From assembly GCF_017571465.1 (NCBI RefSeq), contig NZ_JAGETV010000004.1, forward strand, positions 1 to 64,000: DNA of 64,000 nt, in the 5' to 3' direction. Below the pieces are notes generated by a model. The model searched no databases and was not told the DNA's origin. It saw nothing but the letters and a program-made list of their open reading frames with translations. Both the position numbers and the translations under genes were made by a program. Shown one piece after another: positions 1 through 8,798 of this stretch. Positions within the stretch are counted from its first letter, which is position 1. The number at the start of each line of letters is the position of its first letter. This DNA comes from Thiomicrorhabdus marina. Lineage in GTDB: Bacteria; Pseudomonadota; Gammaproteobacteria; Thiomicrospirales; Thiomicrospiraceae.

Positions 1-369
1 GCAGTCAATTCTAGGCAGGTTTCGCAAAGCATAGCCATCGCTATGGTTAAGAAGCCTAACAACGAAGTGACGCTTCCAAACCTCGCCCGTAGGGGTTTTA
101 TAAAATTTGGCTAAGCAGTGTTGTCTCTTTTTGTCAGGTCTAGACATGACGGCAAACAGACGCCTCGCTTAGCCTAAATTTTACTTTGCCTGAAGCCATT
201 TGGACTTGTTCTGCACTTCACTAAGAATAACACTTTCGTAAAAGTATTAATGGTAAGTTTTGACATTTTATAAAAGATGCTTACTATGTATGGCTACTAG
301 ATGTGTTGGCATGAAATAATGCCCAAGTAAAAAATGACAAAAATTAACTTATCTAAAGGAGATAAATTT
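1..369. repeat. Structured intergenic region with imperfect inverted repeat
   Basis: No convincing gene in this stretch. Positions about 105-120 (AAAATTTGGCTAAGC) are repeated in inverted form at about 162-178 (GCTTAGCCTAAATTTT), so the interval could fold into a long imperfect hairpin. The adjacent stretch 191-210, read on the minus strand, carries the core AAGTCCAAATGGCTTCA also found near 46.18 and 47.18 kb, so it looks like one copy of a dispersed intergenic element. The promoter of the following small gene must lie in the A+T-rich part after 240. Confidence 0.45.
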
Positions 370-597
370 ATGGCAAAGTTTAAGCTAGGCAGTAAAGAGT
401 TTGATACTGAGGATATGACCGAAGAAGCGAAAGCACATTATCAAGCGATTCAAGTATGCGAGGCGAAAATTTTAGAATTTAATGCACAGGTTTCAATTTT
501 TCAGACAGCTCGAAATGCCTACGGAGAGAAATTACTGAAGCTAATGGAAGAAAGTGAAAGTAACGGTGGAATTGAATCAGACGGTATTCCCTTGTAA
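370..597 (+). CDS. Small hypothetical protein, DUF6447-like
   Basis: A 75-residue protein. It starts MAKFKLGSKEFDTEDM and has a conserved-looking core with an AKAHYQAIQVCEAKI helix and a QTARNAYGEKL segment. This pattern resembles the small DUF6447 family, seen mostly in gammaproteobacteria; its function is unknown. The ATG at 370 is chosen because AAAGGAG lies just upstream at about 354-360; an in-frame ATG at 334 lacks such a site and would put the ribosome site inside the gene. It stands alone, followed at once by a terminator hairpin, so it is probably monocistronic. There is no signal peptide or membrane segment; a short coiled coil is likely. Confidence 0.7.
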   Translation: MAKFKLGSKEFDTEDMTEEAKAHYQAIQVCEAKILEFNAQVSIFQTARNAYGEKLLKLMEESESNGGIESDGIPL

Positions 598-623
598 CTT
601 GCCATAAAAGTTATTTTTATATT

Positions 624-665
624 TAAAGCCGGTCGGTCGTAAAACTGATCGGCTTTTGTTTTTTA
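624..665 (+). terminator. Rho-independent terminator
   Basis: Hairpin AAAGCCGGTC / GATCGGCTTT with a short loop, followed by TTGTTTTTT. It lies 27 bases after the small DUF6447-like gene and before the convergent diguanylate cyclase gene. Confidence 0.7.
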
Positions 666-677
666 TAGCGCCTGATT

Positions 678-3509
678 TTATGAATAGACGTCTTCAATAA
701 GATCTTCGAAACTGTCATAATCTCGTTGACAGCAGCTGGCTTCTCTTGGTGGTTTGTTCTCGGCATTTTGTGCTGAAATGTCGATAGCTTTAACGGTCAT
801 TCGGTTACGCCCGTTTTCTTTTGATTGATATAGTAACGAGTCGGTGTAATGCAGAACTTGGCTTTCTTTAGGGATGCATTCAGGGCTGCAGAATAGTGCA
901 CCGATAGAAAGTGTTAAGTAACCCAATGGAGTATTTTTGTTTTCAATTTTTTGTAGACGAACTGACTCTTGTAAGTTATTTAAGTGCACAGCAAAGGCTC
1001 GTAACTTTTCAAAATGCGTGATGACGAAAAACTCTTCGCCACCAATTCGGAAGACAAAATCGTTGGCTCGGTTAAAGTAAGTGTTGATTGAGGTTGCTAT
1101 TTCGATTAACACTTCGTCACCGATTTGGTGGCCGTAGTCATCGTTAATTTTTTTAAAATAGTCCAAATCAATCATCACAAAACAGAGTCCTTGTTGTTCT
1201 CGCAAGGCGCGTTTTAGCTCATTTGATAACCGTTGGTCAAAATAGCGTCGGTTGTATAGGCCAGTAAGTTCATCGGTAATGGAAATTTCTTCGACTTTTT
1301 TACGATCACTGATATCAATGCGTGTTGCCAACACATTTGTGACTTTTCCAAAAAAGTTCTTATTTGGGGTTAACGTTAGTTCAACCCAATACTCCTCACC
1401 GTTTTTGCGAACAGCGGCTAACTCACCGCTCCAGGTATGACCGTTTTCAATCACCTGTTGATAAATTTTATGGATCTGCTTGGAATCAATTGAAGGGGCG
1501 GCTAACTTTAAATAAGGAAAACCAATCAGTTCTTTGGGAGAGTAGCCGCAGAGTTTGCTGAAAGCGTTGCTGGTCCATGTAATTTTCATTGAGTTAGCAT
1601 CAATCATATTGGCATAAGATAGCTCATAAATCTGTTTCAAATAGCGCTGTTTTCGATAGTTGAAAATCAATAAGGTCAGCATAAATGCAACTAATATTAT
1701 TAATACCGTGAGCAATTGCCAAAATCGTTGATAATTGAATGTTACCTGTGGTTTTTGACTTAACCAGCTTTGAAAGATTTGCGAGCGTTGTGATGGTTCG
1801 ATTTTTTGTAATGCTTTGTCGATTATTGAATGTAATAAAGGTTGGTTGATATCTGTTGCCATTGCGAAACTATAGTCGGTCGCTATCTGACCGATAACTT
1901 GAAAGTTAGGGTAGCCATAATTATTAATCGTGTAATTTAATGCCGGTAAGTTGTCAATAATCGCCATAGCATTATTTAATTTAACTTGGATTAAACCGTC
2001 GTTAATCGTGTCAACGGCCAATAATTTTATATTTGGATAGTTGGTTTGCAGATATTGATATGGAAAGCTGTTTTTGCGCACCGCCAAGGTATAGCCGTCT
2101 AAAAGTGTTAAGTCTTGGATGAAGCCGCTATTGGTACTGATACCCATAAGCACTAGATTGAAGTTGAGGTATTTTTTAGAAAATAGGTATTGGTTTTGAT
2201 TGCCAATGTGTGGAGACATAGCTGGGTACAATATCGGGAAATTTTCTGGAAGTTGCGCTTTTTGTGATGCTGTTAATGCTGATTGATGGATAAATTTGCT
2301 GCCAATGATTTTTTCAATAGCGCGCAGATAATCTTCAACCAATCCTTGAGGTATTCCGTTGGATTGAAACTGAAAGGGCGGATAGTCGATTTGATCAGTG
2401 GTGATAATCAGTTTGTGGTGTTGTAAAAAATCCCGCTCTTCTGCAGTAAACATGGCGTATGAATCATTGAACACTAATTCTCTATCGGCAACCGACTGAT
2501 ATTCCTGTGAAGTAATTAAGTTAAGTTGTTTAGCCTCAGATAAGATGGCAGCAATTTTAATTGGATCTATATCGCCAATTGGTGTGTTTCCCTGAAGGAT
2601 GTATTTCTTTAGAGTGCTTGCTTCATTATGTAGAAAGGCTGGGTTTTTATTTAAAGCGTAGTGTTCGGAAATAAAGTCAATCAGTTCTTGGGGATGATTA
2701 ACCGCATACTGCCAACCTTTTATCGTCGCTGCGCGAACTGCTGAAACCAGCTCTGGGTCGCTTGTTGCTAAATAAGCTGAGGTGAATAACAAGCCTGAAT
2801 AGTTTTGTACGCCAAAGTTTTTCGGGTCGATAATATTGTAATTAACACCAAGCTTATCTAATTGATAAGGCTCGTTACTAATATAGGCGCCGTAAAAATC
2901 CACATTATCATTGATAAAGTCGTTTAAATTACCGGAAGATGGCAGCTCTGTCGGCATTTTTTCCGGTTGTAAACCACTTTTAGCCAGTAGGCTTCTTATC
3001 TGAATGCTGCCATTGTGCATAATGGTTTTATGAGCCAATTCATTGAGATCATCTATTGGCCTGTGCGATAAAAGCACTAGAGGGGAATATTGAAAGGCGC
3101 TTAAAACCAAACGTATATCGGCGCCTTTAGCGAAATCATTGATGATTGAACTAACGCCTACACCAAAATCTGCTTTTCCGCTTAGTACCTCTTGTAGAGG
3201 GTTAATACCATTCTCCCACGGCTTTAAGGTAACCTTTATGCCTGCCTGACGATAGTAACCTTGATGAATTGCGGCATAATAGCCGGCAAATTGGAATTGA
3301 TGATTCCAGTTTAATTGTATGGTTACTGGTTGAAGTGATTCTTGTACTTCCGCTTCCGCGGCAGATATGTGGCAAGTAACAATCGAGAATATAAATGCGA
3401 GAAGGTAAAGAGAGAGAGGCTTTCTTAATGGCCTAGGTATATGACGATCATCGAGTTTACAAATGTCGACGAGCAAGCTGAAATACTTATAAGAAAAGAT
3501 CGTCGACAT
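678..3509 (-). CDS. Diguanylate cyclase with tandem periplasmic-binding sensors and PAS domain
   Basis: A 943-residue inner-membrane signalling protein predicted to make cyclic di-GMP. Order: N-terminal signal/membrane segment; NMT1/THI5-like binding domain (TIQLNWNHQFQFAGYYAA onward); a second, SBP_bac_3-like binding domain (about residues 360-600); a transmembrane helix (LLTVLIILVAFMLTLLIF); a PAS domain (NAFSKLCGYSPKELIG); and a GGDEF domain. The active site reads GGEEF (about 823-827), and an RxxD product-inhibition site (RAND) lies five residues before it, so both catalysis and feedback look intact. The start at 3509 (MSTIFSYKYF) has GGAG ten bases upstream; a longer in-frame start at 3566 adds an improbable leader. 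The ligand is not known; the NMT1 fold suggests a small organic molecule such as a pyrimidine or sulfonate. Confidence 0.85.
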   Translation of the reverse strand: MSTIFSYKYFSLLVDICKLDDRHIPRPLRKPLSLYLLAFIFSIVTCHISAAEAEVQESLQPVTIQLNWNHQFQFAGYYAAIHQGYYRQAGIKVTLKPWENGINPLQEVLSGKADFGVGVSSIINDFAKGADIRLVLSAFQYSPLVLLSHRPIDDLNELAHKTIMHNGSIQIRSLLAKSGLQPEKMPTELPSSGNLNDFINDNVDFYGAYISNEPYQLDKLGVNYNIIDPKNFGVQNYSGLLFTSAYLATSDPELVSAVRAATIKGWQYAVNHPQELIDFISEHYALNKNPAFLHNEASTLKKYILQGNTPIGDIDPIKIAAILSEAKQLNLITSQEYQSVADRELVFNDSYAMFTAEERDFLQHHKLIITTDQIDYPPFQFQSNGIPQGLVEDYLRAIEKIIGSKFIHQSALTASQKAQLPENFPILYPAMSPHIGNQNQYLFSKKYLNFNLVLMGISTNSGFIQDLTLLDGYTLAVRKNSFPYQYLQTNYPNIKLLAVDTINDGLIQVKLNNAMAIIDNLPALNYTINNYGYPNFQVIGQIATDYSFAMATDINQPLLHSIIDKALQKIEPSQRSQIFQSWLSQKPQVTFNYQRFWQLLTVLIILVAFMLTLLIFNYRKQRYLKQIYELSYANMIDANSMKITWTSNAFSKLCGYSPKELIGFPYLKLAAPSIDSKQIHKIYQQVIENGHTWSGELAAVRKNGEEYWVELTLTPNKNFFGKVTNVLATRIDISDRKKVEEISITDELTGLYNRRYFDQRLSNELKRALREQQGLCFVMIDLDYFKKINDDYGHQIGDEVLIEIATSINTYFNRANDFVFRIGGEEFFVITHFEKLRAFAVHLNNLQESVRLQKIENKNTPLGYLTLSIGALFCSPECIPKESQVLHYTDSLLYQSKENGRNRMTVKAIDISAQNAENKPPREASCCQRDYDSFEDLIEDVYS

Positions 3510-3705
3510 TAGGTAAGTCTCCAATAGCCATACAAAAACATCATAGAGTAAATTAATAAAAATCAATAAACCATAGTTTTAAATGCATTTGAAATAATGT
3601 AGTTTTTAATTTACAAGAACTTTGCAAAAAGTAAATAGTATTGAGGATTCGAAAAACGTGAAAAAGCCGTTAAAATAGCGGTTTTTTGATGATGGCTAAC
3701 TTTTC

Positions 3706-4821
3706 ATGGAACTGACAACACTCTCAAGCTTGGAGCTCACAGCTGCAATGCAGCAAAAAAAGCTAAAAGAAAACAGCGCGATGCACTTCAGCGTTGCGCC
3801 GATGTTGGATTGGACCGATAGACACTGCCGCCATTTTCATAGAAAGCTAACTAAACGTGCTTGGCTATACAGTGAGATGGTTACGACCGGCGCGATAATC
3901 TACGGTGAAAATCTGCCACGCTTTCTAGGGCATGATGTTAATGATGCGCCTGTCGTATTACAGCTTGGAGGCAGTACGGCAAAAGATTTGGCATATTGTG
4001 CTGGTCTCGCTAAAGAGTGGGGGTATAGCGAGGTTAACTTAAATGTAGGCTGTCCAAGTGATCGTGTTCAAAATAATATGATTGGTGCATGTTTAATGGG
4101 GCACCCTCAAATTGTTGCCGATGCGGTCGCAGCCATGAAGGAAGCCACCGATTTACCTGTTACTGTGAAATGTCGCATAGGAATTGACCAACAAAATGAA
4201 GAAGAAACGTTGTCCCCGTTTATCGAAGCCATACAGCACGCGGAGGTTGATGGTGTCATTATTCATGCCCGCAAGGCTTGGTTGCAAGGAATCTCACCAA
4301 AAGAAAATCGTGACATTCCGCCCCTAAATTATGATCTGGTGCACCAAATTAAACAACAGTTTCCGCAGCTACCGATTGCCATCAACGGCGGTATTAAAAG
4401 CTTACAAACCGGTCAACAGCATCTAGGGTCTAAAGCGTTAAATCACTATGATTCTGCATTAGATGGTTTCATGATCGGCCGGAGCGCTTATGAGCAACCT
4501 TATATGTTGGCGGATATCGATAGCGTTTTATACAGTGCTGTAAATGAAACCCCAAGTCGTCAGCAAGTGGTCGAGCAGATGTATGACTATATTGATAATC
4601 ATTTGTCGTCCGGCGGTAAACTTATTCAAATAACGCGTCATATGCTCGGTCTATACCATGGCTTGCCGGGAGGGCGTATGTTCCGCCGATATTTAAGTCA
4701 AAACGCCTTTAAACCTGAATCGGGTGTCGAGGTCTTGCAAGAAGCCGTACGTATGGTCAATGAAGAAATAGACCGTATGGCTGAACAAAAGCGCCAATTT
4801 GCGGCGCAACATGATTCTTAA
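3706..4821 (+). CDS. dusA: tRNA-dihydrouridine synthase A
   Basis: An FMN-dependent enzyme that reduces uridine to dihydrouridine in the tRNA D-loop (U20/U20a). Family marks are visible: APMLDWTDRHCR near residues 31-42, NLNVGCPSDRVQ with the catalytic Cys116, the HARKAWLQGISPKENR segment typical of DusA, and the FMN phosphate loop around INGGIKS and GFMIGRSAYE. At 371 residues it is slightly long, because about 25 residues precede the usual start; an alternative ATG is at 3781. The xseA gene follows nine bases after the stop codon, so the two are probably co-transcribed. Confidence 0.95.
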   Translation: MELTTLSSLELTAAMQQKKLKENSAMHFSVAPMLDWTDRHCRHFHRKLTKRAWLYSEMVTTGAIIYGENLPRFLGHDVNDAPVVLQLGGSTAKDLAYCAGLAKEWGYSEVNLNVGCPSDRVQNNMIGACLMGHPQIVADAVAAMKEATDLPVTVKCRIGIDQQNEEETLSPFIEAIQHAEVDGVIIHARKAWLQGISPKENRDIPPLNYDLVHQIKQQFPQLPIAINGGIKSLQTGQQHLGSKALNHYDSALDGFMIGRSAYEQPYMLADIDSVLYSAVNETPSRQQVVEQMYDYIDNHLSSGGKLIQITRHMLGLYHGLPGGRMFRRYLSQNAFKPESGVEVLQEAVRMVNEEIDRMAEQKRQFAAQHDS

Positions 4822-4830
4822 ATAGTCGTT

Positions 4831-6531
4831 ATGATTTACTTAAATGTTCCTTATGCTCAGAAAGATCAAGCCAAAAGTCTTGGTGCGCGCTGGGATCCGA
4901 TTGCACGTAAGTGGTATATACCGGAAGAATTGGCTGAAAAAACTGCAGCATTCGAACTCTGGTTACTTGAGCCGATTGCCAAACAAGAAACCTTAATGAA
5001 TCAACCATTGAGTGCAGGCGGGGTCGAAAAAGATAATCAGACTATGAGTGACTTTTTTGTTCAAGCCAGTCAAATAAACACTCATATCTCCGACATTGAA
5101 ACGGAAACTTTAGATGTTGAAGTAAAAACGAAGGGGCAGCCCTTATCTTCATTAATGAATAAAATTCAGCAGGCAATTTGGCAGCATTTTACCGGAGCCC
5201 AATGGGTTGTCGCTGAAGTTAGCAATCTTAGTGAACGACGCGGCCATTTGTATTTCGAGTTAAGTGAAACCGATGCAAACGGTCGAAGCATCGCCAATGC
5301 GCGAGGCATGATATGGCAACGTCAAGCTACGGCAATTAAGATGAAATTTGAGCAAGAAACACAAATGCCATTGAGTGCCGGTCAGAAATTGTTAATGCTC
5401 TGTGAGGTTAAGTTTCACGCGCAATACGGCCTTTCGCTTGAAATTCAGGAAATTGACGGTAATTTTAGCCTTGGAGAATTGGAACAAAAAGTTAGGGAAA
5501 TTCGTCAAAAACTGCAACAAGAGGGCGTTTATGGCCTGAATAAACAGCTGAATTTACCCAAAGACTTTTTTAATATCGCTGTTATAGCCCCTCCAAAAGC
5601 AGCAGGCCTAGGGGATTTTCAAGCTGATGCTGAGCAATTGCATAACCTGAACCTTTGCCAATTCAGTTATTTCTATAGCAGTTTCCAAGGTGCAAAGGTT
5701 GAAAGTGAATTTGCTGAAGCCATTGCTCAGGTTGAACAGCAAAATCAACTAAGGCCATTTGATGCATTAGTCATTATTCGTGGTGGCGGTGCCAAACTGG
5801 ATTTACATCAACTGAATGAATACAGTCTTGCGAAAGTGATCGCTATGCTGGATATTCCGGTTTTAAGCGGTATTGGGCATGAGCGCGACAACACGATTTT
5901 AGATGAAGTTGCTCACAGTTGCTTTGATACGCCATCAAAGGTTATTCATTATATTTGGCAGCAAATACTTAATCAGGCCAATAGCGCAAAGCAGAACTGG
6001 CACACTATCCAGCAGAGTTCTGAAAATGTCGTGTTTGGATTTGATAAAGCAATCGAACAATTATGGCGTCAGGTCGAGCAATACAGTCAACAACAAGTCC
6101 ATCACTGGCGTCAAACAACTTTAATACCGTTTCAACAACTACAGCAGCAGGCAATTCATTCTCTAGAGCAAGCTAAGCAGAATCTGCAATGGTTAGATGA
6201 GCAGGTAATACAACTTAGTCAACAAAAAGTGTTGATAGCAAAACAGAATCTGAGCGTCTTAGATAGAGAAATAAATCAAAATGCACTGGCTAATCTGTAT
6301 TTAAAGCAGCAACAGATGAAAGATTGGATGGCGTTAATATTAAACGCAGGGCCACAAGTTCAAGTTGAAAGAGGGTTTGTAATCGCTAGTGACAAGCAGG
6401 GCGCAACGGTAATCACAAAACAACAAGCTAACAAGGCCATGAATCTAAACCTACAGTTTAGAGATGGCATCATTGACGTAACAGTCAAGCAAGAAAAATC
6501 AAAGGAAGAGGATTCAAATCATTATGAGTGA
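4831..6531 (+). CDS. xseA: Exonuclease VII large subunit with N-terminal DUF5710 module
   Basis: Large subunit of exonuclease VII, which degrades single-stranded DNA to oligonucleotides in both directions. The core is normal: an OB-fold DNA-binding domain (WVVAEVSNLSERRGHLYFEL, about residues 110-210) and the catalytic domain with VIIRGGGAKLDL and SGIGHERDNTILDEVA, then a long Gln-rich coiled coil that binds XseB. Unusual is the first ~45 residues (MIYLNVPYAQKDQAKSLGAR, then W-D-x(6)-W-Y), which match the pattern of DUF5710, a small module found in DNA-processing proteins. It is joined to the core by a ~60-residue linker. The gene follows dusA closely, and its last eight bases overlap xseB. 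Confidence 0.93.
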   Translation: MIYLNVPYAQKDQAKSLGARWDPIARKWYIPEELAEKTAAFELWLLEPIAKQETLMNQPLSAGGVEKDNQTMSDFFVQASQINTHISDIETETLDVEVKTKGQPLSSLMNKIQQAIWQHFTGAQWVVAEVSNLSERRGHLYFELSETDANGRSIANARGMIWQRQATAIKMKFEQETQMPLSAGQKLLMLCEVKFHAQYGLSLEIQEIDGNFSLGELEQKVREIRQKLQQEGVYGLNKQLNLPKDFFNIAVIAPPKAAGLGDFQADAEQLHNLNLCQFSYFYSSFQGAKVESEFAEAIAQVEQQNQLRPFDALVIIRGGGAKLDLHQLNEYSLAKVIAMLDIPVLSGIGHERDNTILDEVAHSCFDTPSKVIHYIWQQILNQANSAKQNWHTIQQSSENVVFGFDKAIEQLWRQVEQYSQQQVHHWRQTTLIPFQQLQQQAIHSLEQAKQNLQWLDEQVIQLSQQKVLIAKQNLSVLDREINQNALANLYLKQQQMKDWMALILNAGPQVQVERGFVIASDKQGATVITKQQANKAMNLNLQFRDGIIDVTVKQEKSKEEDSNHYE

Positions 6532-6736
6532 TGATAATAGTCAGAATTTCCGTGAGAATTATCAGAAATTACAACAAATCGCTAACAGTTTAACGCAAAA
6601 TCGTGAAATCGATATTGACCAACTCATCCCAATGGTAGATGAAGCGACCAAGGCATATCAAGTTTGCAAAGAGCGAATTGATGCAGTAGAAAAAGCGTTA
6701 AATAAACGTTTAGAAAATGAAGACTCTTCTAACTAA
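6524..6736 (+). CDS. xseB: Exonuclease VII small subunit
   Basis: A 70-residue, mostly helical protein (FRENYQKLQQIANSLTQNRE, then a run ending IDAVEKALNKRLEN) of the length and heptad pattern of XseB, several copies of which bind the coiled-coil arm of XseA. The start overlaps the xseA stop by eight bases, which indicates translational coupling. The assignment rests on size, pattern and this position. Confidence 0.93.
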   Translation: MSDDNSQNFRENYQKLQQIANSLTQNREIDIDQLIPMVDEATKAYQVCKERIDAVEKALNKRLENEDSSN

Positions 6737-6756
6737 TTGGTATTTAAGGAATTATT

Positions 6757-7116
6757 ATGCGTGAAGTTACGATCTATCACAATCCACGCTGTTCAAAAAG
6801 CCGTGGAGCCTTAGCAATACTACAAGAGAAATTTTCACCAAAAGAGATAACCGAAATCCGTTATTTAGAAAACCCGCCAAATAAGTCAGAATTGGAAAGT
6901 ATCTGTGAAATGTTGGCAGTTGAGCCGTTTGCGATTATTCGTACCGGGGAAGCTCTGTTTAAAGAACTTCTACTAAACAAGCAAGATCAACGCAGCCGTC
7001 AGGAATGGATTGAAATAATGGTGGCTAATCCTAAGTTAATTGAGAGACCAATCGTTATTTATCAAAACAAAGCAGTTATTGCTCGACCGCCGGAAAAAGT
7101 AATGGAGATTTTATAG
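6757..7116 (+). CDS. ArsC-family reductase (YfgD type)
   Basis: A 119-residue thioredoxin-fold protein. HNPRCSKSRGAL near the N-terminus gives the catalytic Cys12 of glutaredoxin-linked arsenate reductases, and PIVIYQNKAVIARPPEKV is the conserved C-terminal segment with the substrate-binding arginine. The short form without ars neighbours is typical of the YfgD branch, whose true role may not be arsenate detoxification. An AAGGAATT ribosome site precedes the ATG. It lies 20 bases after xseB and may be read from the same transcript. Confidence 0.87.
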   Translation: MREVTIYHNPRCSKSRGALAILQEKFSPKEITEIRYLENPPNKSELESICEMLAVEPFAIIRTGEALFKELLLNKQDQRSRQEWIEIMVANPKLIERPIVIYQNKAVIARPPEKVMEIL

Positions 7117-7430
7117 CTACTAGGCTTCTTATTCATTATTTTACTTTGATTGAGTGGGCTCGTAGTGGAATGAATAGGACATATTGATAGGTAAATAATC
7201 AATTTAACATAATATACATTATACGAATATTGGTAGCATAAGGCGTTTACAAATAAAACTCGTAGAGATTATGCTGATGCACTTGAGATCAATCCAAGAT
7301 TACTTGATCTTTAATTCGACTAAATTCATCGATGTTTTAATTTAATTGTGGGAGCTGACTTAGATAACTAGCCCAATTCTTCTAATTGAGTCTTTGAGCT
7401 GCAAAAAGAGATGGAATTGAAATCGGTTAT
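7117..7430. other. Intergenic region, no gene seen
   Basis: About 310 bases, A+T-rich, between convergent genes. A short open stretch ending at about 7308 (KAFTNKTRRDYADALEINPRLLDL in two parts) reads like protein but has no start or ribosome site, so it may be a decayed remnant. No clear terminator hairpin was found. Confidence 0.3.
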
Positions 7431-7754
7431 TTAAATATTATGTAATTCTTTTAACAAATTTACGCGCTCTGAATTTAAGGATTTTAATTTTTGGTGATCA
7501 TAATATCTTGCTGTATCGGTGGCGATTGCTCTTAATGGACGAATCGATTCCACGTCGATTTCAAGCAGTCTTTCTTTAATTGCAGAGATTCTTTCTTCTG
7601 TTAAAGGTTCGCTTGATTGTTCGGTGGAATCTTTTTCCTTAAGGATTAAATCTCTTTGTTCAGCTGTAATTTCGGCCCAGTCGTGGCGAACTAAGTGCAT
7701 TTGAGCTTCGGTAATAACAAAGATTTCATTATGCGAGTCTTTAAAAAACTTCAT
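7431..7754 (-). CDS. Hypothetical protein, phage tail-accessory-like
   Basis: A 107-residue protein beginning MKFFKDSHNEIFVITEAQMH. The C-terminal part (VESIRPLRAIATDTARYYDH followed by a helix of L and K) resembles small phage tail-fibre assembly or DUF4376-like proteins, where a conserved IRPLRA motif lies next to a long helix. No other phage gene is nearby, so it may be an orphan of an old prophage or an unrelated housekeeping gene. GAGG lies upstream of the ATG. The identity is inferred from the motif only. Confidence 0.55.
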   Translation of the reverse strand: MKFFKDSHNEIFVITEAQMHLVRHDWAEITAEQRDLILKEKDSTEQSSEPLTEERISAIKERLLEIDVESIRPLRAIATDTARYYDHQKLKSLNSERVNLLKELHNI

Positions 7755-7998
7755 TATTAACTCGACCTCAACTAATTAATTAAGTTAAAAATATGTTGTT
7801 CATTAGCAATAATTGTTGCTCTGCAATGTCAATTACGCAAATGGATTTATGAATTTCTATAATTAAGTTGTTTGTTTTTTGCGTTCTATCAAGACCGAAT
7901 GAGTATAGAAATTAAACTCCAGGGGCTTGTCATGTTGCATTCGTTGCTTAGGGTGTTTATATTGTTCATTCGTAAAATTAATGATTAAGGCTTTACAA

Positions 7999-8289
7999 AT
8001 GTCGCAACAGATTAAAACAGGTATTTATAAGGTAACCAAAGGCGAATTCGAAGGTGCAGCCTTGTTAGTTATGGATGTTTCAACACCCGACGAAGCTGAA
8101 TTCTGTTATTTGACAATTTATAATCCTGAAACTAAAGATAGTCATGAATTAACGGAGTTTGATTGGCAAGAAATGTCAGAAGTCGATGGTTTGCAATGGC
8201 AGCAAGAAATTCCGGAAGAAGTTAAAGATGAGTTTTTGTTTAAGAAAAGTTATGCGTCTATTCCCGGCTTAACTGTTGATGAGAGTTAA
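7999..8289 (+). CDS. Small acidic hypothetical protein
   Basis: A 96-residue, acidic, cytoplasmic protein (MSQQIKTGIYKVTKGEFEGA, then repeated beta-strand-like segments and EIPEEVKDEFLFKKSY). I do not recognise the family. The ATG at 7999 has TAAGG seven bases upstream. A TTG-initiated extension to 7927 would add a Cys-rich leader that does not look coded, and an ATG at 7981 is also possible. A strong terminator follows, so it is probably a single-gene transcript. Confidence 0.65.
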   Translation: MSQQIKTGIYKVTKGEFEGAALLVMDVSTPDEAEFCYLTIYNPETKDSHELTEFDWQEMSEVDGLQWQQEIPEEVKDEFLFKKSYASIPGLTVDES

Positions 8290-8313
8290 AGCTCGCTCAT
8301 GTCAAAAAATAAG

Positions 8314-8338
8314 AAGGCGCCCTTTTGGCGCCTTTTTT
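8314..8338 (+). terminator. Rho-independent terminator
   Basis: Perfect eight-base stem AAGGCGCC / GGCGCCTT with a five-base loop, followed by TTTT. It ends the small acidic gene and, read in reverse, could also serve the convergent gene at 8361. Confidence 0.85.
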
Positions 8339-8360
8339 ATGTGTAGCTTTTTGTTCTGCG

Positions 8361-8798
8361 TTATGAATTGGCAAGTATATTAATTAGAGGAACTAAAGAT
8401 ACAATTGCTAAAAGCACTGGAACCCAAGATTTCTCTTCTTTTTTACTCATTCCGAATAGACCCGAACCAAAGGCGACAATAGCAGCGATCCACGCGATTG
8501 GTGGGAATACTAAGCTGAATAAAATTGCAGCCACACCTGATATCATGCCTAAAGTGACTGCATTACCTGGTGTATAGCTTTTGGTATTCCGCATGTCGTC
8601 TGGGCGCGAGTTGGATGATTCTAATCTTGCCATGATTGCGTTGATATCAGCTTCAGTTAGTTCTGATTGAACGACCTCCATGTCAGTCATTCCAAGAGTG
8701 ATTTTCTTATTGCGGTATAGTGCTTTGATTAAGTCTTCCCACGATGCGTCTTCCGGCAGTTCATTTATGATGCTTTGTGCATCCGCTTTAATTGACAT
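8361..8798 (-). CDS. Membrane protein with antitoxin-like N-terminal segment
   Basis: A 145-residue protein. The first ~60 residues (AQSIINELPEDASWEDLIKA, then LYRNKKITLGM) follow the pattern of short addiction-module antitoxin/DUF2281-type proteins (IIxxLPxDxSWxDIxxxLYxxxKIxxGLxD). The C-terminal part has two hydrophobic stretches (GMISGVAAILFSLVFPPIAW and VPVLLAIVSLVPLINILA) that would place it in the membrane, with a short charged KKEEK loop between. No toxin partner is adjacent. A good GAGGAG lies before the ATG. The function is unknown; the antitoxin likeness is by pattern only. Confidence 0.65.
   Translation of the reverse strand: MSIKADAQSIINELPEDASWEDLIKALYRNKKITLGMTDMEVVQSELTEADINAIMARLESSNSRPDDMRNTKSYTPGNAVTLGMISGVAAILFSLVFPPIAWIAAIVAFGSGLFGMSKKEEKSWVPVLLAIVSLVPLINILANS

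Noticed and set aside
7240..7310. Short protein-like stretch ALEINPRLLDL
   Set aside because: A stop lies shortly upstream and there is no start or ribosome site; too short to annotate as a gene.
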